DNA of 64,000 nucleotides, from the NCBI RefSeq assembly GCF_020564565.1, contig NZ_JAJCTD010000001.1, positions 1-64,000 on the forward strand, written 5' to 3'. Below are positions 57,413 to 64,000 of the stretch, in pieces. Under the pieces are notes generated by a model. It was not told the DNA's origin and made no database searches. It saw only the letters and a program-made list of their open reading frames with translations. Position 1 is the first letter of the stretch. Every line of letters begins with the position of its first letter. The stretch is from Rhodobacter sp. Har01. GTDB taxonomy: Bacteria; Pseudomonadota; Alphaproteobacteria; Rhodobacterales; Rhodobacteraceae. The translations under genes were made by a program, and so were the position numbers.

Positions 57413-58801
57413 TCAGGGCACCAGTTTGCCGGGGTTCATCAGCCCCTTCGGATCCAGCGCCGCCTTGATCCGCCCCATCGCGGCCCATCCCCCCGCGCCA
57501 TGCTCGGCCGCCATCAGCCCGCGCTTGCCCAGGCCGATGCCGTGCTCGCCGGTGATCGTCCCCCCCAGCCGCAGCGCCCGCTCGGCCATCCGGTGGGCCA
57601 GTGCCTTGGCCGTGGCGGCCTCGCCCGCGTCGCCGTCGCGGACCATCAGGATGGCGTGGAAGTTGCCGTCGCCCACATGCCCCAGGATCGGCCCCGGCAG
57701 CCCCGAGGCCGCGATGTCGGCCGCCGTCTCCTCGACCGCCGCGGCCAGCGCCGAGATCGGCACGCAGGCATCGGTCACGATGGCGCGCGAGCCGGGGCGC
57801 GAGGCGAGGATCGCCCGATAGGCGGCGTGGCGGGCGGCCCAGAGCCGCTTGCGGTCCTCCGGCGCCTTGGCCCATTGAAAGCCGGTCGCCCCGAAGCCCT
57901 CGGCGATCTCGCCGAAACGGGCGGCCTGCTCGGCCACGCCTTCGGGCGAGCCGTGGAATTCGACCAGCAACTGCGGGGCAGGGGGCAGTGACAGCCCAGA
58001 AAAGGCGTTGACCGCCGCCACCGTGGCGGCATCGAGGAACTCGATCCGTGCCATCGGAAGGCCGGTCTGGATGGTGGCGATCACGCAATCCACCGCCGCG
58101 ACCATGGCCGGAAAGGCGCAGGCGGCGGCCGAGACCGCCTCGGGCTGGCCATGCAGGCGCAGGGTCAGTTCGGTGATCAGGCCCAGCGTGCCCTCGGACC
58201 CGACCATCAGTGCCGTCAGGTCATAGCCGGCCGAGGACTTCGGCGCCGCCGTTCCGGTGCGGATCACCTCGCCGCCCGCCAGCACCACCTCCAGCCCCAG
58301 GACGTTGCCGCGCATGGTGCCGTAGCGCACCGCCGCCGTGCCCGAGGCGCGCGTGGCCGCTATGCCGCCCAGGCTGGCGTTGGCACCGGGATCGACCGGA
58401 AAGAACAGGCCGGTGGCCCGCAACTCCTCGTTCAGGCGCTCGCGGGTGATGCCGGGCTGCACCACGGCGACCATGTCCTCGGGGCGCACCTCAAGCACCC
58501 GGTCCATCCGGGCGAAATCCACCGTCACCCCGCCGAGAACCGCCAGCGCGTGGCCTTCCAGGGACGTCCCCGCACCCCAGCCCACCAGCGCAAATCCGTG
58601 CCGGTCCGACAGCCGCGCCAGTTCGGCCACTTCGGCGGTGGTTTCGGGAAAGACCACGGCCTCGGGCGGGGGGCCGCTGACCAGGCTTTCGCTCTGGGCA
58701 TGGGCGTCCCGCACGGCGTGGCCGACGGAGAGGCGTGGCCCGAAGGCAGCGCGCAGATCGGCAAGGGCGGCATCGGTCAGCATGACCGCAGGGTTCTTCA
58801 T
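57413..58801 (-). CDS. FAD-linked D-lactate dehydrogenase / glycolate oxidase GlcD-type oxidoreductase
   Basis: A 462-residue protein of the FAD-PCMH plus FAD-oxidase C-terminal type. Evidence: VVFPETTAEVAELARLSDRH and VGWGAGTSLEGHALAVLGGV (FAD loop), FPVDPGANASLGGIAATRAS, KSSAGYDLTALMVGSEGTLG, and the C-terminal HVGDGNFHAI and GEHGIGLGKRG. Such enzymes oxidise D-lactate, glycolate or other 2-hydroxyacids and pass electrons to cytochrome c or quinone. Lack of glcE/glcF neighbours favours a single-subunit D-lactate dehydrogenase. It is divergent from purQ with 91 bases between starts; no strong ribosome-binding site was seen. Confidence 0.88.
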   Translation of the reverse strand: MKNPAVMLTDAALADLRAAFGPRLSVGHAVRDAHAQSESLVSGPPPEAVVFPETTAEVAELARLSDRHGFALVGWGAGTSLEGHALAVLGGVTVDFARMDRVLEVRPEDMVAVVQPGITRERLNEELRATGLFFPVDPGANASLGGIAATRASGTAAVRYGTMRGNVLGLEVVLAGGEVIRTGTAAPKSSAGYDLTALMVGSEGTLGLITELTLRLHGQPEAVSAAACAFPAMVAAVDCVIATIQTGLPMARIEFLDAATVAAVNAFSGLSLPPAPQLLVEFHGSPEGVAEQAARFGEIAEGFGATGFQWAKAPEDRKRLWAARHAAYRAILASRPGSRAIVTDACVPISALAAAVEETAADIAASGLPGPILGHVGDGNFHAILMVRDGDAGEAATAKALAHRMAERALRLGGTITGEHGIGLGKRGLMAAEHGAGGWAAMGRIKAALDPKGLMNPGKLVP

Positions 58802-58892
58802 CACGGCCCCGCGCGCAAGACCTGGCGGGGGTGGAAAGCCTGCGACCTTTGCGCTAGGACCAAGGCACCCCTTCGCAGCGACGAGTCCCGCC

Positions 58893-59561
58893 ATGAAAGC
58901 CGCCGTCATCACCTTCCCCGGATCGAACTGCGACCGCGACCTGGCGGTGGCCTTCGAGCAGGCGGGCTTCCAGGTTGCCCGGGTCTGGCACAAGGACGCC
59001 GTGCTGCCCGCCGGCGTCGACGTGGTCGGCGTGCCGGGCGGCTTTTCCTACGGCGACTACCTGCGCTGCGGCGCCATCGCCGCGCAATCGCCCGTCGGTG
59101 CTGCGATCCGGGCCCATGCCGACCGGGGCGGCTATGTGCTGGGCATCTGCAACGGGTTCCAGGTCATCACCGAGATGGGTCTGCTGCCCGGCGCGCTGAT
59201 GCGCAACGCCACGCTGCGCTTTGTCTGCCGGACGGTGACGCTGAAGGTCGCCAGCACCGCATCCGCCTTCACCTCAGGCTATGCCAAGGGACAGCTGATC
59301 CGCGTCCCCGTCGCCCATCACGACGGAAATTTCACCATTGACGAGGCCGGGCTGAAGCGGCTGCAGGACCAGGACCGGATCGCCTTCACCTATGCCCAGA
59401 ACCCCAACGGCAGCATGGCCGACATCGCCGGCATCCTGTCGGAAAACCGCCGTGTGCTGGGGATGATGCCGCACCCCGAGCGCGCCGCCGAGGCGCTGCA
59501 CGGGTCGACCGACGGGGCGGCGCTGTTCGCCGGGCTGATGGGCGGGATGGCGCTGGCCTGA
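58893..59561 (+). CDS. purQ: Phosphoribosylformylglycinamidine synthase glutaminase subunit PurQ
   Basis: A 222-residue class I amidotransferase. AAVITFPGSNCDRDLAVAFE is the PurQ N-terminus; VPGGFSYGDYLRCGAIAA follows; the nucleophile is Cys86 in VLGICNGFQVI, with His/Glu in MMPHPERAAE. It supplies ammonia to PurL with PurS as adapter. purS is 55.7 kb to the left and in the other direction, so the usual purS-purQ pairing is broken. dctB starts 47 bases downstream. Confidence 0.97.
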   Translation: MKAAVITFPGSNCDRDLAVAFEQAGFQVARVWHKDAVLPAGVDVVGVPGGFSYGDYLRCGAIAAQSPVGAAIRAHADRGGYVLGICNGFQVITEMGLLPGALMRNATLRFVCRTVTLKVASTASAFTSGYAKGQLIRVPVAHHDGNFTIDEAGLKRLQDQDRIAFTYAQNPNGSMADIAGILSENRRVLGMMPHPERAAEALHGSTDGAALFAGLMGGMALA

Positions 59562-59608
59562 CTGCCCTTGCCTTGAGACAGACCGCCGCGGCCCCTAGAC
59601 TTCGGGCC

Positions 59609-61369
59609 ATGACCTCCGACAGCGATCTTCCTGTGGCCGATACCTCTGCGGGCCTGCCCTGGCGGGTCAAGCTGGTTGTGGCCGCGCTGATCCTGCTGGC
59701 GCTGGGCGTCGTGGTGGTGTCGAACCGCTGGCTGTCCGACCGTTTCGTCGATTCCACCCGCAATCGGGCCGAGGTCCGGCTGGCGCTGTACACCGGCAAC
59801 CTGATGTCGGAACTGCAGCGCACCTCGGTGGTGCCGCTTCTGCTGGCGCGCGACCCCGAACTGATCACCGCCCTGCGCGAGGGCAACTTCTCGGCCACCT
59901 CGGCCAAGCTGATCGCCCTGCAGGCCGAGATCGGCGTGGCCTCGATCCGGCTGCTGGACATGGACGGCCGCGTCGTGGGGGCGACCAACCGCAACCTGCT
60001 GGGCATCAGCCACCGCAACGATCCCTATTTCGTCGATGCCCAACGCGCCAAGGGCACGCTGTTCACCGCCGCCCGGCGTGAAACCGGGGGCTTCGACTTT
60101 TCCTATTCCCGGGCAGTCATTGCCGATGGCAAGACGCTTGGGGTGATCGTCGTCTCGGTCGACCTGGTCAAATACGAACGCGCCTGGTCGGGGTTGCAGG
60201 ACGCCGTGCTGGTGACCGACAGCGAGAACACGGTGATCCTGGCCACCGAGCCGGCCTGGCGCGGCAAGCCGATGGCAGAGGCCTTGCAGGCGCGCGATCC
60301 GCCCTCGGCCCTGGCGCGGGCCTTCCAGGCCACCACCGACTGGGCGCAGTCGCCGCCCGACGCCTATGTCCGGGGCGAGGCGGTGATGCGCACCGAAACC
60401 AAGGTGCCGTTCCGCGGCTGGCGCATCTACACCTTCACCGCCTACGATTCGGTGCGCGAAAAGGTCAACGGCATCCTGGCGCTGGAAATCATGGGCTTTG
60501 CCATCCTGATGGCGCTGACCTTCTACATGCTCAGCCGCCGGGCCTGGTCGCGCTCGGCCTCGCTGCAGCGAGAGTCGGCGGAACTGCGGATGCTGAACGC
60601 CCGCCTGCAACGCGAAATCGCCGAACGCGAGAAGGTGCAGAAGGACCTTGAGGTGGCCGAACAGACCCTGGCGCAATCGTCCAAGCTGGCCGCCCTGGGC
60701 GAGATGTCGGCGGCGGTGAGCCACGAGTTGAACCAGCCCCTCGCCGCGATGAAGACCTATCTCGCCGGGGCGCGGCTGTTGTTGCAGCGCAAGCGGCCGG
60801 AAGAGGCCCTGTCCAGCTTCCAGCGCATCGACGACCTGATCGAGCGGATGGGCGCGATCACCCGGCAGCTCAAGTCCTATGCCAGGAAGGGCGGCGAAGC
60901 CTTTGAACCGGTTGATCTTCGCGCCTGCATCTCTTCGGCCTTGTCGATGATGGAGCCGCAGCTGAAGGCCCGCGTGGTCAAGATCACCCGCACCCTGCCG
61001 CGGCAGCCGGTCATGGTGATGGCCGACCGCATCCGGCTTGAGCAGGTGATCATCAACCTTCTGCGCAACGCGCTGGATGCGATCAAGGGCGTGAAGGCGC
61101 CGCAGATCGACCTGCTGCTGGCGGAAGGCGAGACCGCGACCTTGACGGTGCGCGACAACGGGCACGGGATTGCCGATTTGGACAATCTGTTTGAGCCGTT
61201 TTACACCACCAAGAAGCCGGGCGAGGGGGTGGGGCTTGGCCTTGCCATCTCGTCGGGCATTGTCAGCGATCTGGGCGGGCGGCTGACGGCCCGCAACAGC
61301 GAGGACGGCGGCGCCGTCTTCGAGGTGCAGCTGCCGATCCTCGGCAAGGAACAAGAAGCAGCGGAGTAG
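59609..61369 (+). CDS. dctB: Sensor histidine kinase, DctB-like
   Basis: A 586-residue membrane kinase. Helix 1 is at about 20-38, a double-PDC periplasmic sensor fills 45-285 (SIRLLDMDGRVVGATNRN, FDFSYSRAVIADGKTLG), and helix 2 is at about 288-308. A coiled coil leads to the H-box AAVSHELNQPLAAMKTYL with His372 and the ATPase domain (LLRNALDAI, DNGHGIADLDNLFEPF, GVGLGLAISSGIV). DctB senses C4-dicarboxylates in relatives and phosphorylates DctD; the dctPQM transporter is not in the window. dctD follows after 7 bases. Confidence 0.92.
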   Translation: MTSDSDLPVADTSAGLPWRVKLVVAALILLALGVVVVSNRWLSDRFVDSTRNRAEVRLALYTGNLMSELQRTSVVPLLLARDPELITALREGNFSATSAKLIALQAEIGVASIRLLDMDGRVVGATNRNLLGISHRNDPYFVDAQRAKGTLFTAARRETGGFDFSYSRAVIADGKTLGVIVVSVDLVKYERAWSGLQDAVLVTDSENTVILATEPAWRGKPMAEALQARDPPSALARAFQATTDWAQSPPDAYVRGEAVMRTETKVPFRGWRIYTFTAYDSVREKVNGILALEIMGFAILMALTFYMLSRRAWSRSASLQRESAELRMLNARLQREIAEREKVQKDLEVAEQTLAQSSKLAALGEMSAAVSHELNQPLAAMKTYLAGARLLLQRKRPEEALSSFQRIDDLIERMGAITRQLKSYARKGGEAFEPVDLRACISSALSMMEPQLKARVVKITRTLPRQPVMVMADRIRLEQVIINLLRNALDAIKGVKAPQIDLLLAEGETATLTVRDNGHGIADLDNLFEPFYTTKKPGEGVGLGLAISSGIVSDLGGRLTARNSEDGGAVFEVQLPILGKEQEAAE

Positions 61370-61376
61370 GGCGGGC

Positions 61377-62705
61377 ATGGTACGGGCGATGAAAGTGGCG
61401 ATCGTCGATGACGAGGCGGACATGCGGGCCTCGATCAGCCAATGGCTGGCGCTGAGCGGGTTCGACACCGAGACCTATGCCAGCGCCGAGGATGCGCTGA
61501 AGGCGATCGGGGCGGATTTTCAAGGCGTCGTGGTCAGCGACATCAAGATGCCGGGGATGGACGGGATGACCTTCCTGCGTCGCCTGATGAGCCAGGACAG
61601 CGGCCTGCCGGTGATCATGATCACCGGCCACGGCGATGTGCCCATGGCGGTCGAGGCGATGCGGGTCGGCGCCTTCGATTTCCTGGAAAAGCCGTTCAAC
61701 CCCGACCGGATGACCGAACTGGCCAAGAAGGCCACCCAGGCCCGGCGGATGACGCTGGACAACCGCGCGCTGCGTAAGGAGCTGTCGGACGGGACCACCA
61801 TCATGAAGAAGCTGGTGGGGTCGTCTCCGGCGATGGAACGGCTGCGCGAGGACATCCTCGACCTGGGCCAGGCCGACAGCCATGTGCTGATCGACGGCGA
61901 GACCGGCACCGGCAAGACCCTGGTCGCGCACGCCCTGCATGCGGTGGGGCCGCGGGGGTCGAAGAAGTTCGTCACCATTTCCTGTGCCGCCTGGTCCGAG
62001 GACCAGCTGGCGGCCAAGCTGTTCGGGCCGGGCGAGGACGGGGTGATCCCGCTGGTGGAAGAGGCGCGCGGCGGCACGCTGTGCCTGGAAGACATCGAGG
62101 CCCTGCCGAACCCGCTGCAGGCCCGGCTGCTGACCTTCATCAACGACCAGGGCCTGCCGCCGGAAACCCGGATCATCGCGATCTGCAACCAGCACGCGCC
62201 CGACATGACACTGGAACAGACGCTGCGGCCCGACCTCTATTACCGCCTCGGCGCGATGACCATCCTGCTGCCGCCGCTGCGGACGCGCGGCGAGGACATC
62301 CTGCAGCTGTTCACCCGCCTTTCCGAGCAGTTCGCCGAGGAATACGGCTGCGACGCGCCCCAGGTCACCGCGCAAGAGGCGGCCCAGCTGTTGCAGGCGC
62401 CCTGGCCGGGCAATGTGCGGCAACTGGTGAACATCGCCGAACGCGCGGTCTTGCAGAACCGCCGCGGCTCTGGCTCGATCGCCAGCCTGCTGATGGCCGA
62501 CAACGAGGCCTCGGGTCCGGCGATGACCACCGAAGGCAAGCCGCTGAAGGAATACGTCGAGGCCTTCGAGCGAATGCTGATCGACAACACCATGCGCCGC
62601 CACAAGGGCAGCATCGTCGCGGTGATGGAAGAATTGTGCCTGCCGCGGCGGACGCTGAACGAGAAGATGGCGAAATACAGTCTGACGCGGTCAGACTACG
62701 TGTGA
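61377..62705 (+). CDS. dctD: NtrC-family response regulator, DctD-like, lacking the GAFTGA loop
   Basis: A 442-residue regulator. The receiver domain has Asp11/12, phospho-acceptor Asp55 (VVVSDIKMPGMDG), and Thr/Lys in MITGHGDV and FLEKPF. The AAA+ domain has Walker A GETGTGKT at 174-181, and the C-terminal Fis-like helix-turn-helix is present (LCLPRRTLNEKMAKYSL). In bacterial enhancer-binding proteins the GAFTGA loop after LFG contacts sigma-54; here LFG is followed by PGEDGVIPLVEEARGG instead, so the motif is absent. Walker B also reads LCLEDIE rather than LFLDEI. Action on another sigma factor is therefore likely. It is paired with dctB. Confidence 0.9.
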   Translation: MVRAMKVAIVDDEADMRASISQWLALSGFDTETYASAEDALKAIGADFQGVVVSDIKMPGMDGMTFLRRLMSQDSGLPVIMITGHGDVPMAVEAMRVGAFDFLEKPFNPDRMTELAKKATQARRMTLDNRALRKELSDGTTIMKKLVGSSPAMERLREDILDLGQADSHVLIDGETGTGKTLVAHALHAVGPRGSKKFVTISCAAWSEDQLAAKLFGPGEDGVIPLVEEARGGTLCLEDIEALPNPLQARLLTFINDQGLPPETRIIAICNQHAPDMTLEQTLRPDLYYRLGAMTILLPPLRTRGEDILQLFTRLSEQFAEEYGCDAPQVTAQEAAQLLQAPWPGNVRQLVNIAERAVLQNRRGSGSIASLLMADNEASGPAMTTEGKPLKEYVEAFERMLIDNTMRRHKGSIVAVMEELCLPRRTLNEKMAKYSLTRSDYV

Positions 62706-62787
62706 CGGCCGGCACGTCGGATGCGCGGGGTCCGGTCCAGAAGCCCGGCCCCGCGGTCTGGACGGGCCACGCTTGGCAGATGCAGTG

Positions 62788-63564
62788 CTAGCTGAACCGC
62801 AGGCGCCGCAGACCAAGAGCGGCAAGTCCCGCCAGCAGCAGGGCCGCCGTTGCGGGCAGCGGAACCGGAGCGGGAATCGGGCCGCCCAGCCCCAGCCCTT
62901 CCACGGTCAGATTGTCGACCGCGGCAAAGCGGTTGCGGACCTCGAAGCTCCAGATATCGGCGGTCGGTCTGGCGATGCCGCGGAAGCCGCCCTCGCGCTC
63001 AAGCACCGGGTGAAACGGCAAGTCTGCGGTAATGTTCAGAATTTCAAGCTCGGCGCCATCCTGCCCCAGCGCGACGATCAGCATGTCATGTTGCGGCCCC
63101 AAAGGCGCGCTGGTGTTCAGAAAGGCCCCGACCTTGGTCACCGGTTCGGAAAACCCGAACCTTAGATACCCGGTGCCACCGTGCAGAAAGGCATAGCCGT
63201 TGCGGTCCGGGCCCCATGTTCCGTAGTCGAAGGTCCGGCTGTCATAGGTGCGGAAATACGGCCAGTTGCCCTCGGCGGCGTAGGCGCCGGAATCAGCCTC
63301 GAAGGTGACGGACAGCGACCCCAGCGCAAACACCGGCCCCGGCGAGGTCGGGTATCCGGGGGTCGTGGTATCGGTTCCCGGCGCAATCACCCGGTCACCC
63401 AGGACCCGCAACTCCGGTCCGTCGTCAAAGCCGTAGATCAGTGGCGTCGAGAATTCCTCAAGGGCAACCGACGCCGCCAAGGCAGTGCCGGGCGCAAGCC
63501 AGGCCGCCGCCAGAAATCCAACAAGGGAAAGCCGCCCCAAGGACGCAAGACCATATGAATTCAA
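62788..63564 (-). CDS. VPLPA-CTERM sorting-domain exported protein
   Basis: A 258-residue protein with a TTG start at 63564 after AAAGGGG. Residues 1-31 are a signal peptide (LVGFLAAAWLAPGTALA). The mature part is strand-rich with many Gly, Pro, Thr and Tyr, likely a jelly-roll or lectin-like fold. The C-terminus has VPLPATAALLLAGLAALGLR and a final Arg cluster, the VPLPA-CTERM signal that directs proteins to an exosortase-like system and the surface. The function is unknown. No exosortase gene is nearby, as is usual. Confidence 0.88.
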   Translation of the reverse strand: MNSYGLASLGRLSLVGFLAAAWLAPGTALAASVALEEFSTPLIYGFDDGPELRVLGDRVIAPGTDTTTPGYPTSPGPVFALGSLSVTFEADSGAYAAEGNWPYFRTYDSRTFDYGTWGPDRNGYAFLHGGTGYLRFGFSEPVTKVGAFLNTSAPLGPQHDMLIVALGQDGAELEILNITADLPFHPVLEREGGFRGIARPTADIWSFEVRNRFAAVDNLTVEGLGLGGPIPAPVPLPATAALLLAGLAALGLRRLRFS

Positions 63565-64000
63565 TGTCAGAACCCCTTTGCAGCAATGCCCTTCATTTCC
63601 TCGCCAAACTCGATTCGAGTCAATGATCGCGTGACGGACAGGGGCGGGCCGGGCGAAGCTGTCGCGTCGGTCGGAAATCGCCCATTGTCATTCGTCCTGC
63701 TTTGCCGCTAGGGTTGAGCCAAGGCAGGCATCTCCTGCCCGAGGAATTCTCTCCCTTGTCTGAAGATCGCTTGCTGCGCCGAGATGCGCCGCGGCGCCGG
63801 ACGGGGGAGCCGGATCGGCCGCAAGGCCGTGCACATTGCCCAAGGGGTGCTTTGCGTGCCCTGGAAGGCTGACCAAGGCGGGGGGTCCGCAAGGCCCCCT
63901 TGACGTGAACCGCGATGAGGCGCGCGAGCATTGCAGCGACTGGCGAGGTCTGCCCACCGGGCAGCGGCCGCACGCGCATGACCGCCGCCCGCGCCCAGAC
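63565..64000. other. Right-end region with no supported gene
   Basis: The region upstream of the VPLPA-CTERM gene and the window edge. Only Arg/Ser/Pro-rich chance frames are open. There is a small hairpin GGCAGG-CATCT-CCTGCC at about 63722-63738 and a GGGGGTCCGCAAGGCCCCC hairpin near 63880. An ATG at 63978 starts a frame running off the edge (ATGACCGCCGCCCGC), without a ribosome-binding site. Nothing else was seen. Confidence 0.5.

Noticed and set aside
59390-61468. A 692-codon minus-strand frame opposite dctB
   Set aside because: Shadow of a kinase with clear H-box and ATPase motifs.
63620-63979. A 119-codon minus-strand frame at the right end
   Set aside because: Arg/Ser/Pro composition, no start signal, no motif; treated as chance.

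Overview
The window is high-GC, gene-dense chromosomal DNA from an alphaproteobacterium, most probably a Rhodobacteraceae-type organism (Rhodobacter/Paracoccus relatives). Evidence: the gene order trpG-trpD ... trpC-moaC-moeA, lexA, comEC, gltX, gltA; a paired DUF2484 locus between murC and murB; a GTTC-N7-GTTC SOS box at lexA; a VPLPA-CTERM protein; and intergenic repeats ending in CCAAGATGAAG. I found no tRNA, rRNA, CRISPR array, complete insertion sequence or prophage. Assignments rest on motif and sequence recognition by eye; no database search was run.

Layout. 0-3 kb: end of a Crp/Fnr regulator, a roughly 1 kb decayed stretch, two small proteins and a transglutaminase. 3-16 kb: purS, pepN, a lytic transglycosylase-like lipoprotein, gatB, a hisC-like aminotransferase, valS and small proteins. 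16-21 kb: two regulators (HxlR, Lrp/AsnC), an ornithine/diaminopimelate-type decarboxylase, a DUF2235 hydrolase and N-carbamoylputrescine amidase (a polyamine neighbourhood), then an alternative oxidase. 21-34 kb: gltA, gltX, comEC, lexA with its SOS box, moeA-moaC-trpC, ung with a coupled unknown protein, and trpD-trpG. 34-38 kb: a YibQ-like divergent polysaccharide deacetylase, thiE, a TfoX-N protein and trmJ.

38-57 kb is the division/cell-wall (dcw) cluster: murD, [ldh on the opposite strand], ftsW, murG, murC, two DUF2484 genes, an Ala-rich unknown gene, murB, ddl, ftsQ, ftsA, ftsZ, lpxC, then bamD and recN. Many reading frames overlap by 4 bases, implying translational coupling. The cluster is not in its simplest form. 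There is no mraY/murF just before murD. The murD-ldh segment is bracketed by a near-identical inverted repeat of about 137 bp. An Ala/Trp-rich gene interrupts the DUF2484-murB junction. 57-64 kb: a DUF3563 micro-protein with a fossil duplicate, a D-lactate-dehydrogenase-type flavoprotein, purQ, a dctB/dctD two-component pair whose regulator lacks the GAFTGA loop, and a VPLPA-CTERM surface protein.

The most distinctive material is repetitive. (i) A twin-hairpin element occurs four times, each just 3' of a stop codon. (ii) A GGGGTATTT...CCAAGATGAAG palindromic family recurs between genes. (iii) Three 18-bp palindromes sit at exact 30-bp spacing between bamD and recN. (iv) The inverted repeat flanks murD-ldh. 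The best candidates for undescribed biology are the Ala-rich protein in the dcw cluster, the unknown protein coupled to ung, and the recN leader.
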